Made by a program: the position numbers and the translations under genes. 64,000 nt of DNA from Paracoccaceae bacterium (GTDB lineage: Bacteria; Pseudomonadota; Alphaproteobacteria; Rhodobacterales; Rhodobacteraceae): contig NVUX02000042.1 in the NCBI GenBank assembly GCA_002402045.2, positions 1-64,000 on the forward strand, read 5' to 3'. Of the stretch, positions 19,075 through 28,317 are shown one piece after another. Below the pieces are notes generated by a model. That model worked only from the letters and a program-made list of their open reading frames with translations. It made no database searches and was not told where the DNA came from. Numbering within the stretch: the stretch's first letter is position 1; each line of letters begins with the position of its first letter.

Positions 19075-19788
19075 TTAAACAACATCGGCAAACCGCAACC
19101 GCGCCTCCGGTAGTTTTGGTGGGTTTATGGGGACATGTTTTTCAAAAAAATACCCGCTGAGTTTTAAGGACTGACGGAATTCTTCTGAAGAAATATTTGT
19201 GAGGCTTTCTGCTTGTAGGAAATCAGGAAATGAAAGCAGTTTGTCCTCCCAACCCATTGCTGATAATCGGCTTACTGCGCGCCCCGATTTAGGTGAAACA
19301 TGTGTAAGATCATGATGTTGTCCGGTGACAGCACACTGACTTAGGTCAATTCCATAGCCGAGCGAATTCAGCAATTCTAGCTCTAAAAGACAATATCGGT
19401 GCTGCCAGTTTTCATCGGAGCTAAACCGTTTTAGCAAATCCAAAATTGCAAAAAAGATAGCCGGGTTTGGCTCGCGCTCTGGCAAATATCGGGTAAGCAT
19501 CGCTGACAGCGCATTGAAGCCATAGAGCTTTAGCCGAGAAGACAGGAGATCAGCTGAGTGTGACCGCTTTAGTTCAACGGTAAACGACCCTAACTGATCC
19601 TCCAACCGCGCCTTCCAAGTGATTGCCAAATGGTTGCCTGGTTGCAACAGCGCCCCGGATTTTCGCGAGCCTCCCCCACGAACCAGCCCCGCGTGCCGGC
19701 CATGCGCCTCGGTCAGCACCTCGATTATCGCCGCGCCTTCACCATGCCGCCGAACAGTTAATAATACACCCTGATCTTGCCATTCCAT
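19075..19788 (-). CDS. recO: DNA repair protein RecO
   Basis: A 237-aa recombination mediator that helps load RecA on SSB-coated DNA with RecR. The N-terminal OB fold begins MEWQDQGVLLTVRRHGEGAAIIEVLT, and a helical domain follows (LLELELLNSLGYGIDLSQCAVTG, about 119-141). The usual zinc-finger cysteines of many RecO proteins are reduced here (one Cys in AVTG context), as in other alphaproteobacteria. It is the last gene of the era operon, 9 nt after the DUF1491 gene. Confidence 0.94.
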   Translation of the reverse strand: MEWQDQGVLLTVRRHGEGAAIIEVLTEAHGRHAGLVRGGGSRKSGALLQPGNHLAITWKARLEDQLGSFTVELKRSHSADLLSSRLKLYGFNALSAMLTRYLPEREPNPAIFFAILDLLKRFSSDENWQHRYCLLELELLNSLGYGIDLSQCAVTGQHHDLTHVSPKSGRAVSRLSAMGWEDKLLSFPDFLQAESLTNISSEEFRQSLKLSGYFFEKHVPINPPKLPEARLRFADVV

Positions 19789-19797
19789 AGCTAGAGC

Positions 19798-20127
19798 TTA
19801 ACCGAATAGGCCCTCTTCGTCGAGAAGCGTGCGGCCGCTCGGGTCCTCGACTTCGATCACCCAAAGATCTGGATCAAATTGGCGCTGACGTTTGACGATA
19901 TCATCCATTTCCAATTCTAAACCTTCCGCCAACTCACTCCACATCCGCTGACCCTCACCATTATATATGCGATGATACAATGTGCTCGTTTTATCGAGCG
20001 GATTGGCTTTTACTAACACGGCGCCGGCGGTTGGGTCTCCAATGTGAACCACAAAGGCCGGAATATTTGCAATATCTAACCGCCGCAAATAGGCCTGCAC
20101 CCAAAATTTGGCCGTTAGCCGAGGCAT
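19798..20127 (-). CDS. DUF1491 family protein
   Basis: A 109-aa soluble protein of unknown function. The pattern LTAKFWVQAYLRRLDIANIP, then GDPTAGAVLVK, then a C-terminal WVIEVEDPSGRTLLDEEGLF matches the DUF1491 family, which is confined largely to alphaproteobacteria. It overlaps era by one base (TGATG) and precedes recO by 9 nt, so it is translated with two nucleic-acid proteins. No catalytic motif is evident. Confidence 0.88.
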   Translation of the reverse strand: MPRLTAKFWVQAYLRRLDIANIPAFVVHIGDPTAGAVLVKANPLDKTSTLYHRIYNGEGQRMWSELAEGLELEMDDIVKRQRQFDPDLWVIEVEDPSGRTLLDEEGLFG

Positions 20128-21035
20128 CAGTCCCCGTCCTTAAATTCCAGTCCCATTTCGCTATAACGCTCACGATCTTCAAGCCAATTGGGGCGAACTT
20201 TAACCTGCAAAAATAGATGCACGGTGCGGTCGAGGAATTCGGATAGCTCTTTGCGCGCATCCATAGATACGCCTTTGATGGTGGCCCCTTTGGGACCAAG
20301 CAAAATGCCCTTATGCCCGCTGCGCATCACATAAATCATCTGATCAATTCGCACCGAGCCGTCTTTACGGTCGTCCCAGTTCTCAGTTTCTACGGTTAGC
20401 TGATAGGGCAGCTCCTGATGCAAGCGAAGAATCAGCTTTTCACGCGTAATCTCGGCAGCAATTTGGCGAAGGGGCGCGTCGGCAATTTGGTCTTCGGGAT
20501 AGTGCCACGGGCCTTCCGGTAGGGTGTCTGCGATTTGGGTTTTAAGGGAATCTACTCCGTATCCTTTTTCGGCTGACACCATAAACGTATTTTCAAAATT
20601 ATATAGTTTGTTCAAATCGTTAGTTAGCTGTAAAAGCTTTTCAGCCTTTATTTTGTCAATTTTATTGATGACCAATGACACCCGTACCGTACGAGGGATG
20701 TGCTCTGCCAAGCCGTCAAGTATGGCCTTAACGCCTTCGGTGATCCCTCTGTTTGCTTCGATAAGAAACAGCACTGAATCTGCATCGGCAGCACCGCTCC
20801 ATGCAGCCGACACCATGGCACGGTCTAACCGGCGGGTAGGGCGAAACAGGCCGGGCGTATCTACAAACACAATCTGGCTTTCGCCCTCCACCGCAATGCC
20901 GCGAATACGCGCCCGCGTGGTTTGTACTTTATGCGTTACAATTGAAATTTTGGCGCCGACCATGCGATTTAGCAAAGTAGATTTACCAGCATTCGGCTCA
21001 CCAATGAGAGCTACAAATCCGCAGCGTTGGGTCAT
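20127..21035 (-). CDS. era: GTPase Era
   Basis: An essential GTPase that binds the 3' end of 16S rRNA and assists 30S assembly. At 302 aa it is full length. G1 is GEPNAGKST (12-20), G3 is DTPG (about 59-62) and G4 is NKID (about 123-126). The C-terminal KH domain includes GHKGILLGPKGATIKGVSMDAR. It overlaps rnc by ATGA, the conserved rnc-era pairing, and is followed by DUF1491 and recO. Confidence 0.98.
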   Translation of the reverse strand: MTQRCGFVALIGEPNAGKSTLLNRMVGAKISIVTHKVQTTRARIRGIAVEGESQIVFVDTPGLFRPTRRLDRAMVSAAWSGAADADSVLFLIEANRGITEGVKAILDGLAEHIPRTVRVSLVINKIDKIKAEKLLQLTNDLNKLYNFENTFMVSAEKGYGVDSLKTQIADTLPEGPWHYPEDQIADAPLRQIAAEITREKLILRLHQELPYQLTVETENWDDRKDGSVRIDQMIYVMRSGHKGILLGPKGATIKGVSMDARKELSEFLDRTVHLFLQVKVRPNWLEDRERYSEMGLEFKDGD

Positions 21036-21718
21036 TTTACGTCCTTAATTTCGTTAAGCAGGGCAGTGGCAGCCTTCACCTGTGCAGATTTTTTCGAAGC
21101 GGCTTCGCCACGGGCGGAATGCCCATTTTCAAGAACAGCTTCCACGATGAAAATCGGCTGATGATCCGGACCGCTGCGGCTAATATCTGTATATACAGGC
21201 GTAGGGAGGCCGCGCGCCTGTGCCCATTCTTGCAGGCTAGATTTTGGATCAGCGGCACGGTCCTCCGCTGTAAATATCCGCGCCCCCCACAGGCGCAAAA
21301 TCAATGCCTGCGTGGTGGAAAATTCTGAATCAAGATAGACAGCCGCGATAACCGCTTCCATCGCATCTCCTAGTAAAGCCACCTTGCGGCGACCACCGGA
21401 GCGCATTTCTGAACGCCCGAGCATAAGGGCTTCCCCAAGGTCTATTTGCTCGGCAACCTCGGCGCAGGCTTCCTTACGCACAAGCGCGTTAAAGCGCGGC
21501 GCAAGCTGGCCTTCGCGGGCCCCTCGGTCTGCCTCAAACAACGCTTGCGAAATGGTTAAGCCAAGCACACGGTCGCCCAAAAACTCTAACCTCTGGTTAT
21601 CGTGCTCTTTATTTCTGGCAGCTGACGCATGGGTAAGGGCCTGCAGAAGCAAGCCCTCGTCCTTAAAGCGATAGCCGAGGCGCTCTGAAAAGCGCTGTAA
21701 TGCGGAATTGACGCTCAC
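21032..21718 (-). CDS. rnc: Ribonuclease III
   Basis: Double-strand-specific endoribonuclease processing rRNA and other structured RNAs. At 228 aa it is full length. The signature QRLEFLGDRVLGLTI (about 42-56) carries the catalytic acidic residues and LLGDAMEAVIAAVYLD (about 114-129) the second set. A C-terminal dsRNA-binding domain begins at DPKSSLQEWAQARG (about 157). The start codon is GTG at 21718, in a GTGA overlap with lepB. Confidence 0.98.
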   Translation of the reverse strand: MSVNSALQRFSERLGYRFKDEGLLLQALTHASAARNKEHDNQRLEFLGDRVLGLTISQALFEADRGAREGQLAPRFNALVRKEACAEVAEQIDLGEALMLGRSEMRSGGRRKVALLGDAMEAVIAAVYLDSEFSTTQALILRLWGARIFTAEDRAADPKSSLQEWAQARGLPTPVYTDISRSGPDHQPIFIVEAVLENGHSARGEAASKKSAQVKAATALLNEIKDVK

Positions 21719-22530
21719 TCGACCGCCTTGAAAAACCGGTCAGACCGCCATGTCCAAAAATAGAACATAGAGTTGCCAGCCGAGGAAAAAATGATCCGGT
21801 CAGCCCGGCCAATGATGTTTTCACGTGGGACAAAGCCAACGCCACGCTGGGGGCCCGTTTGCGAAAAGCGGCTATCAACCGAGTTATCGCGGTTATCACC
21901 CATAAAGAAAAACTGGCCGTCCGGTACGATGAATTCAGCGGTATTATCAACGTGGGTTTCGCGGATATCAAGAATATTGTGGCTAACCCCGTTCGGCAAT
22001 ACTTCGGTATAGCTGGCTTTAATGCACGCGCCATCAATCGCTGGGCGGTTAGAACAGCTTGGGCTTCTACCCTCGGGGCCTTGCGGCGCATAGGTTTCTA
22101 TAAAGTCGGCAGCTGGCGTTATCGAAACGGGTTCGCCGTTGATATACAAAAGGCTGTCAATCATTTGAATGCGGTCGCCGGGGAGGCCAATTAGGCGTTT
22201 AATATAATCAGAGCCAAGAACAGGGTGCTTAAATACCACAACATCGCCGCGCTCCGGATCAGAGCCAAAGAGGCGCTCGTCACTGCCCTTCGCAAAGCTG
22301 CAAAAATCAACGCCAAACATGCTGGGGCAGGAGGCGTAAGAGTAGCCGTAGGCGAATTTATTAACAAAGAGGAAGTCACCGATATACAGCGTGGATTTCA
22401 TCGAGCCTGACGGAATCCAGAACGGCTGAAAAATAAGCGTGCGAATGGCACCTGCGATCAGGAGCGCATAGACCACGGTTTTAACGGTTTCCATGATCGG
22501 ACCGTCTTTTTTCTTTTCACTTTTAGCCAT
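21715..22530 (-). CDS. lepB: Signal peptidase I
   Basis: A membrane-anchored protease removing signal peptides from exported proteins. It is 271 aa. One N-terminal TM helix is at about 16-34, the catalytic Ser43 is in WIPSGSMKSTL and the general base Lys111 is in DYIKRLIGLPGD. GDNRDNSVDSR (about 213-223) is the conserved box E. I chose ATG 22530 (MAKSEKKK) because GGAAAGAG lies upstream; an in-frame ATG at 22545 is less well placed. It is coupled to rnc and lies 53 nt after acpS. Confidence 0.97.
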   Translation of the reverse strand: MAKSEKKKDGPIMETVKTVVYALLIAGAIRTLIFQPFWIPSGSMKSTLYIGDFLFVNKFAYGYSYASCPSMFGVDFCSFAKGSDERLFGSDPERGDVVVFKHPVLGSDYIKRLIGLPGDRIQMIDSLLYINGEPVSITPAADFIETYAPQGPEGRSPSCSNRPAIDGACIKASYTEVLPNGVSHNILDIRETHVDNTAEFIVPDGQFFFMGDNRDNSVDSRFSQTGPQRGVGFVPRENIIGRADRIIFSSAGNSMFYFWTWRSDRFFKAVE

Positions 22531-22583
22531 TGGGACTCTTTCCATCGGGATAAGGCGCTATGTGAGGGTGTGGGGCGTAAATG

Positions 22584-22985
22584 TCAAGCATCTGGCACCG
22601 CTTCGATGATGACAAAAGCCTGCGCCCATGGGTGATCATCCGTAAGGGTAACGTGAATTTTGGCGGTATGGCCCTTTGGGGTGAGGCGATTGAGGCGCTC
22701 AAGTGCACCACCACTCAACTCCATCACCGGCTGACCTGTATTGAGGTTACGAACGGCCATTTCTTTCCATGCCACCCCCATGCGCAGGCCGGTGCCTAGC
22801 GCTTTGGAACAGGCCTCTTTGGCAGCCCAACGTTTGGCATAGGTTTCGGTGGTAGCGGCGCGATATTCGGCCGTTTTTTTCTCAGTTTCAGAAAACACCC
22901 GTTGCACAAATCGAACACCAAACCGCTGAATTGTGCCTTCAATCCGCTCAATACTTACCATATCCGAACCTATACCAAGTATCAT
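22584..22985 (-). CDS. acpS: Holo-[acyl-carrier-protein] synthase
   Basis: It transfers 4'-phosphopantetheine from CoA to Ser of apo-ACP. It is 133 aa. The magnesium ligands are Asp8 in [12 protein letters not shown] and Glu57 in [16 protein letters not shown]. It overlaps pdxJ by ATGA. The pdxJ-acpS-lepB-rnc-era order is conserved across proteobacteria. Confidence 0.97.
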   Translation of the reverse strand: MILGIGSDMVSIERIEGTIQRFGVRFVQRVFSETEKKTAEYRAATTETYAKRWAAKEACSKALGTGLRMGVAWKEMAVRNLNTGQPVMELSGGALERLNRLTPKGHTAKIHVTLTDDHPWAQAFVIIEAVPDA

Positions 22986-23755
22986 GCGACGATCACGCCA
23001 CTGGCCTGTTGTCGTGCTTCGTCCATCAATGCGCGCATGCGCCGGATGGAGGAATCAAGGCCGGAGAAGATGGCTTCGCCGATGAGAAAGTGGCCAATAT
23101 TGAGTTCAAGTAATTCGGGCAGAGCCGCAATCGGCTTTACGGAGTCAAAAGTGATTCCGTGGCCTGCATGCACCTCTAACCCGAGATCAAACGCGAGGGT
23201 GGCCATGTCTTTCAGCTTGGCATATTCGCGGTCGCTATCTTCAAAGCGCCTTTCGGCAAGGGCATCACAATATGCGCCGACGTGTAGCTCCACAACGGGC
23301 GCGCCAATTTGAGCGGCGGCCTCAATTTGGCGGCGCTCTGCGGCGATGAATATCGAAACGCGGCAACCGGCGTCACGCAGCGGAGCGATGAAATGGGCAA
23401 TACGGTTCGCCTCGCGCGCCACTTCTAATCCGCCCTCCGTCGTGCGCTCTTCGCGCTTTTCGGGCACGATACATACGGCGTGAGGCTTATGGCGCAGCGC
23501 TATTTCCTGCATTTCGTCGGTGGCGGCCATCTCAAAATTAAGCGGGATATCAATGGCATCCAAAATTTTCTCAATATCAGCATCGGTGATATGGCGGCGA
23601 TCTTCACGCAGATGCGCCGTAATACCATCTGCCCCTGCCGCTTGCGCAAGCTTGGCGGCACGGGCGGGGTCCGGGGTGTCTCCACCTCGGGCATTGCGCA
23701 CGGTCGCGACATGATCAATGTTGATGCCAAGGCGAAGACGGGAAAACGTACTCAT
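22982..23755 (-). CDS. pdxJ: Pyridoxine 5'-phosphate synthase
   Basis: It condenses 1-deoxyxylulose-5-phosphate with 3-amino-2-oxopropyl phosphate to form pyridoxine 5'-phosphate (DXP-dependent B6 route). At 257 aa it is full length. The N-terminal [17 protein letters not shown], the [12 protein letters not shown] segment (about 44-55) and the C-terminal [12 protein letters not shown] are typical. I chose ATG 23755 with GGAGG 8 nt upstream; the TTG two codons earlier is not needed. Confidence 0.98.
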   Translation of the reverse strand: MSTFSRLRLGINIDHVATVRNARGGDTPDPARAAKLAQAAGADGITAHLREDRRHITDADIEKILDAIDIPLNFEMAATDEMQEIALRHKPHAVCIVPEKREERTTEGGLEVAREANRIAHFIAPLRDAGCRVSIFIAAERRQIEAAAQIGAPVVELHVGAYCDALAERRFEDSDREYAKLKDMATLAFDLGLEVHAGHGITFDSVKPIAALPELLELNIGHFLIGEAIFSGLDSSIRRMRALMDEARQQASGVIVA

Positions 23756-23809
23756 GAGCAAACCTCCAATAATAATAAGTGATAACGCTAGGCTGGAAAT
23801 GGCGTATTG

Positions 23810-24433
23810 TCAGCCCTCAGAGTGCTTCTTTTTTGCTTTTTTTGCAAGATTTTTACGGCGGAGCTTCTGATACGCAACGATTATGGGTTTGGTGATGTAA
23901 AATCCGGCAAAGGCGAAGGCAAGACCAAGCAGGGTGCCGCCAATGGCATATGGCAGCATGACTTCGGAGAAAAACGCGCCCAACCCACTCAAATCTCCAT
24001 TGCCAAAGCCAAAGAGTGCCTTAAATGCCTCCCCGATGGCACGAAAAGCTTCGCGGAAGGCATGACCAACGTGCTTCAAATCGTGCTCAGCCGGGTCTCG
24101 CCCTAAAACAAAGGTGCCAATTTTTAAGGCCGCGCCAATAATAAAAGGGAACGTAAGCGGGTTTCCTATAGCCGTACCGGCAAGCGAGGCAATGAGGTTA
24201 GCGCGCATAACTTTGGCCATAAGCACGGCAAGAACGATATGAAAACCAAAGAGCGGCGAAAACGATATGAAAATGCCAAATGCCACGCCGCGAGCAATGC
24301 GGGTTGGGCTATCAGGAATGCGGCGCAGCCGGTGGCCAAGGTAAACCAGCGTGCGCCGCCAGCCCGCGCGGGGCAAGACATAGCTGCGCAGGGTTTCAAC
24401 CCAGTGCAGTTTATTGCGGCGCTTAAAAACCAT
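23810..24433 (-). CDS. DUF2062 membrane protein
   Basis: A 207-aa protein with a basic N-terminus and about three hydrophobic segments (about 48-70, 85-105 and 160-182). The core GVAFGIFISFSPLFGFHIVLAV is the DUF2062 signature. The C-terminus is very Lys-rich. It lies 15 nt after the (p)ppGpp synthetase and 54 nt before pdxJ within the same run of minus-strand genes. Function unknown. Confidence 0.88.
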   Translation of the reverse strand: MVFKRRNKLHWVETLRSYVLPRAGWRRTLVYLGHRLRRIPDSPTRIARGVAFGIFISFSPLFGFHIVLAVLMAKVMRANLIASLAGTAIGNPLTFPFIIGAALKIGTFVLGRDPAEHDLKHVGHAFREAFRAIGEAFKALFGFGNGDLSGLGAFFSEVMLPYAIGGTLLGLAFAFAGFYITKPIIVAYQKLRRKNLAKKAKKKHSEG

Positions 24434-24448
24434 TGGTTTACCTTTTAA

Positions 24449-26599
24449 CTACTTGCCACCATCATTATCAGCCAGCTCGCACAGACTGGTATCTCTGAAG
24501 CGGATAACTTCGGCCACATCCGAATCTGCATTCAGCGCAGTTTCCACGTTTGTGAGATGTTCAATATCTCGCACCATAATGTCTAGCCGGATTCGGTAAA
24601 AATCTGGCTTACGGGCGGTAAAACTTATGTTGACAATATTTGAGCGGTGCTCGCCGACCAAAGTGCAGATACGGCCCAGCACGCCGGCATCATTAGCCAT
24701 GGCCACTTCTATCTTGGTTTCGTTGAAAGCGAGGCTTGAATCCGGTGTCCAGCGCAAGTCTACCCAGCGGCGATCATTGCCCTCGAATTTTTCCAGTATC
24801 GGACAATCTATCGCGTGGATAAGCACGCCCCGACCTGGCATAGCGATGCCAACAATGCGCTCACCGGGCACGGGCATGCAACAGGGCGCAGGGGCAGCAG
24901 ACTGGTTGGGCTGGAGGCCAATCACCCGGTCCTCATCTGGCCCGGGGCCAGCACTAACGCCCGATTTCACCAACTCAGGATAAAGCGTTTGCACCAGCTC
25001 TGAGCCGCTAATTTGGGCAGCGCCAATTTCGGCCAGCAGGGCCTCTCCGCTTACAAGCGTAAACAGTTTAGCGGCGGTTTCTAGTGCTTTATCGGTTGGT
25101 TTTTTGCCAACACGGCCAAGAGAAACGCGGGCAATTTCGCGGCCCAGCCGAATGTGCGCATCGCGGTGCTCATCGCGCATATAGCGGCGAATGGCCGATT
25201 TTGCGCGCCCCGTTACCACCATATCTTCCCAGCTTGATTGCGGGCGCTGGCCTTCAGCACGAATAATCTCAACCGACTGGCCATTGCGCAGCTTTGTCCA
25301 AAGCGGCACCCGCTGGCCATTCACCTTGGCGCCCACACAGGAGTCGCCGATTCGGGTGTGAATTGCATAGGCAAAATCTATGGGAGACGCCCCGCGCGGC
25401 AGCTTGATGACTTCGCCTTTTGGGGTAAAGCAAAACACCTGATCCTGAAACATTTCAAGCTTCACATGCTCTAGAAATTCATCGGGGTTTTCAGAGGCTT
25501 CAAAGCGTTCGGCCAAGGAGCGCAACCAGTGGAACGGGTCCACGGCAAAGGGATTTTCGGCGCGCGCACCGTCTCGATAGGACCAATGCGCCGCCACGCC
25601 ACTTTCCGCAACTTGGTGCATTTCTTGGGTGCGAATCTGGATCTCTACGCGCTTGGCGGACCGGCCTGAAACCGTAGTATGGATCGAGCGATAACCGTTG
25701 GATTTTGGCTGCGAAATATAGTCTTTAAAGCGGCCCGGAACGGCGTTCCAGCGCTGGTGAACCGCGCCCAGCGCTATATAGGCATCTTTTACAGAATCTG
25801 TGGTTATCCGAAAGGCATAGATATCGGAAAGCCGGTTAAATGGCTCGTTTTTCTCTTCCATTTTGCGCCAAATGGAATAAGGCCGTTTTTCACGGCCCGT
25901 TACCCGCGCCTCAACACCCGAGTTAAACAGCGCCACGCGGATATCTTCCGTAATACGCGGAATCAGGTCGTCATTCTCTTTGCTGAGGTTGATAAACCGC
26001 CGCATAATCGAGTTTCGCGCCTCAGGGTTAAGCACCCGAAAGCTGAGGTCTTCCAGCTCGTCGCGGATAAACTGCATGCCCATGCGGCCCGCCAGCGGCG
26101 CGTAAATCTCAATGGTTTCGCGAGCTTTGTGGCGTTGCTTTTCCTTGGTCATCGAGCGGATGGTGCGCATATTGTGGAGCCGGTCGGCCAGCTTTACCAG
26201 CAGCACCCGCAGGTCCTTGGACATCGCCATCAACAGCTTGCGAAAATTCTCCGCCTGCTTGGTTTCCACGCTGGAAAGCTCAAGATTCGTAAGTTTCGTA
26301 ACCCCATCAACCAGCTGAGCAATCTCGGGGGAAAACTGCTCAGAAACCTCGGCATAGGTCGCCGGGGTGTCCTCGATCGTATCGTGTAAAAGCGCGGTTA
26401 CGATAGTGGCATCGTCGAGCATCACCTCGGTCAGCAGCATCGCCACTTCAACCGGATGCGTGAAATACGGCTCGCCAGATTTACGAAACTGACCCTCATG
26501 CGCGGCCATGCCATAAGCATAGGCGCGCCGGATCAGGTCCGTGTCTGAATGCGGATTATATTCAAGGACCTTTGTGATCAAATCGTCAGCGGTGATCAA
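24449..26599 (-). CDS. rsh: Bifunctional (p)ppGpp synthetase/hydrolase (Rsh)
   Basis: A RelA/SpoT homologue of 716 aa that makes and degrades the alarmone (p)ppGpp. The N-terminal hydrolase HD domain has His72-Asp73 in ALLHDTIEDT. The synthetase domain has RLSDIYAFRI and GYRSIHTTV. A TGS domain starts at VFCFTPKGEVIKLPRG (about 390), and a C-terminal ACT domain contains DAGVLGRICTLVGEH. The hydrolase motif is intact, so both activities are expected. The start is TTG 26599 with GGAGG 8 nt upstream. It follows rpoZ by 18 nt, a conserved rpoZ-spoT pairing. Confidence 0.97.
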   Translation of the reverse strand: MITADDLITKVLEYNPHSDTDLIRRAYAYGMAAHEGQFRKSGEPYFTHPVEVAMLLTEVMLDDATIVTALLHDTIEDTPATYAEVSEQFSPEIAQLVDGVTKLTNLELSSVETKQAENFRKLLMAMSKDLRVLLVKLADRLHNMRTIRSMTKEKQRHKARETIEIYAPLAGRMGMQFIRDELEDLSFRVLNPEARNSIMRRFINLSKENDDLIPRITEDIRVALFNSGVEARVTGREKRPYSIWRKMEEKNEPFNRLSDIYAFRITTDSVKDAYIALGAVHQRWNAVPGRFKDYISQPKSNGYRSIHTTVSGRSAKRVEIQIRTQEMHQVAESGVAAHWSYRDGARAENPFAVDPFHWLRSLAERFEASENPDEFLEHVKLEMFQDQVFCFTPKGEVIKLPRGASPIDFAYAIHTRIGDSCVGAKVNGQRVPLWTKLRNGQSVEIIRAEGQRPQSSWEDMVVTGRAKSAIRRYMRDEHRDAHIRLGREIARVSLGRVGKKPTDKALETAAKLFTLVSGEALLAEIGAAQISGSELVQTLYPELVKSGVSAGPGPDEDRVIGLQPNQSAAPAPCCMPVPGERIVGIAMPGRGVLIHAIDCPILEKFEGNDRRWVDLRWTPDSSLAFNETKIEVAMANDAGVLGRICTLVGEHRSNIVNISFTARKPDFYRIRLDIMVRDIEHLTNVETALNADSDVAEVIRFRDTSLCELADNDGGK

Positions 26600-26617
26600 T
26601 CTAAGGCCCTCCAGAGG

Positions 26618-26974
26618 TTAGCTCGGGCTTTGAGCTTCCATCAAGGCACGCAGCATGTTTTCCTCAGACATATCGTCTTCGGCTGGTGCGTCGGGGCTGT
26701 CTTTTTCCATCAGCAACGGCATGGAATCTTCTTCCGGCTCGTCCACTTCGTTATGCTCTTGCAGCTCACCCACGGCGGCTTCGCGCAGCGCCTCAGCAGT
26801 AATGGTCTCTTCCGCGATTTCACGCAGAGCCACCACAGGGTTTTTGTCGTTGTCGCGCTCTACCGTGATCGGATCTCCAGCGGAGATTTCGCGCGCGCGG
26901 TGAGCGGCCAACACAACCAGCTCAAAGCGGTTGGCTACTTTATCAATGCAATCTTCTACCGTTACGCGTGCCAT
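26618..26974 (-). CDS. rpoZ: RNA polymerase omega subunit
   Basis: The 118-aa omega subunit that aids folding of RNA polymerase beta prime and contributes to ppGpp response. [20 protein letters not shown] and [12 protein letters not shown] are the conserved core, and the tail is acidic. ATG 26974 follows GGAG at 9 nt; an in-frame ATG at 26992 is less conserved. It is the first gene of the rpoZ-to-recO unit, 79 nt after folK. Confidence 0.97.
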   Translation of the reverse strand: MARVTVEDCIDKVANRFELVVLAAHRAREISAGDPITVERDNDKNPVVALREIAEETITAEALREAAVGELQEHNEVDEPEEDSMPLLMEKDSPDAPAEDDMSEENMLRALMEAQSPS

Positions 26975-27053
26975 GCGATCTGCTCCATTCAAATAGGGGA
27001 CCCGAAGAGTCAGCTATGTAATGGCAGGCGAGGACAAATACAAGGGAAAACGG

Positions 27054-27647
27054 CTAAAGTGGGCGGATTTCATTGCGGGCCTCGGCGGGGAGTGCTGCCA
27101 GCATCGCTCTGGCGGTTTTACCAAGAACAGGGTGCCGCCAAGCAGGCGCAATTTCGGCCATGGGTTTCAGCACAAAAGCACGGTCTTGCATGCGCGGGTG
27201 CGGCAGGATTAGTCCCTCGGGGGTGGCGTCCATTTGCGCGGCCAGCGATAGGCCCTGCCAATGGGAAAACCCCGCAAGACTGGGCGCGATTTCATCCCCA
27301 AAAGCAAGCAGATCCAAGTCTATTACCCGTGAAGCCCAGCGTTTGGGGCGGGTGCGGCCCAGCGCACCCTCGATATCGTGAAGCGCGGCCAGCACGGCCT
27401 TTGCAGAAAGCGCGCTCTCAATTTCCACCACACTATTTACATAGTCCGGCCCAATGCCCGCAGGAAAGGCAGGCGCGCTATACCATTGGCTTTGCTTAGT
27501 GATTCGGATTGCTGCACCTGCGAACAACCTCAGCGCTTCGTTAACAATTTCCAGAGATGTTCTGGTTGCAGATTGCAGGTTTGATCCCAGCGCTACGTAA
27601 CCGATGCGCGACAATTTGGCGGTTTTTCGCCCTTGTTTCTCACTCAT
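27054..27647 (-). CDS. folK: 6-hydroxymethyl-7,8-dihydropterin pyrophosphokinase
   Basis: HPPK of folate synthesis, transferring pyrophosphate from ATP to 6-hydroxymethyl-dihydropterin. It is 197 aa. YVALGSNL (about 17-24), the loop residues GALGRTRPKRWASRVIDLDLL (about 93-113; the RxxxxWxxRxIDxDLL motif) and LPHPRMQDRAFVL (about 148-160) are all present. It is divergent from the NYN-domain gene at 27745. Confidence 0.96.
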   Translation of the reverse strand: MSEKQGRKTAKLSRIGYVALGSNLQSATRTSLEIVNEALRLFAGAAIRITKQSQWYSAPAFPAGIGPDYVNSVVEIESALSAKAVLAALHDIEGALGRTRPKRWASRVIDLDLLAFGDEIAPSLAGFSHWQGLSLAAQMDATPEGLILPHPRMQDRAFVLKPMAEIAPAWRHPVLGKTARAMLAALPAEARNEIRPL

Positions 27648-27744
27648 TCGCTATTATTTCCCATTTCAGCCATTGTGCGATAGAGTATACGTCATATAGA
27701 TATTCATTCGCACAAGTATTTTCTTGTATAAGGGTCTTTAACCT

Positions 27745-28317
27745 ATGTTTTATCGTGACGAACGGCTCGCGCTGTTCATTGACGGGTCCAATCTTTACGC
27801 AGCCGCCAAAGCGCTGGGTTTTGATATCGACTATAAACTCCTGCGCACCGAATTTATGCGGCGCGGCAAGCTATTGCGAGCGTTCTACTATACGGCGCTT
27901 CTGGAGAATGAAGAATATTCCCCCATCCGGCCCCTCGTCGATTGGTTGAATTATAACGGCTACCATATGCGCACTAAACCCGCCAAGGAATTTACCGATT
28001 CCATGGGGCGGCGGAAGATTAAGGGCAATATGGATATTGAACTGGCGGTAGACGCCATGGAACTGGCCCCGCATGTGGATCACATCGTGATCTTCTCGGG
28101 AGACGGTGATTTTCGGCCCGTGGTCGAAAGCCTTCAGCGGCAAGGTGTGCGGGTTTCGGTGGTCTCCACCATCCGCTCCAGCCCGCCAATGATCGCCGAC
28201 GAGCTGCGCCGCCAATGTGACAATTTCATCGAGCTTGATGAATTGCGTGACGTGATTGGCCGGCCAACACGCCCCGATAGCGGCATGGGCGCTTTTGAGG
28301 AAACAGAGAGCCTGTGA
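27745..28317 (+). CDS. NYN-domain (LabA/DUF88) protein
   Basis: A 190-aa protein of the NYN family, PIN-like metal-dependent nucleases that act on RNA. The putative catalytic acidic residues are Asp13 in FIDGSNLY, Asp in [13 protein letters not shown] (about 95) and the SGDGDF motif (about 112-117). A TATAAG box lies about 18 nt before the ATG. It overlaps ispH by GTGA. The RNA target is unknown. Confidence 0.9.
   Translation: MFYRDERLALFIDGSNLYAAAKALGFDIDYKLLRTEFMRRGKLLRAFYYTALLENEEYSPIRPLVDWLNYNGYHMRTKPAKEFTDSMGRRKIKGNMDIELAVDAMELAPHVDHIVIFSGDGDFRPVVESLQRQGVRVSVVSTIRSSPPMIADELRRQCDNFIELDELRDVIGRPTRPDSGMGAFEETESL

Noticed and set aside
25679-26389. Open frame antisense to rsh (236 codons)
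   Set aside because: Shadow of a highly conserved gene; no start signal.
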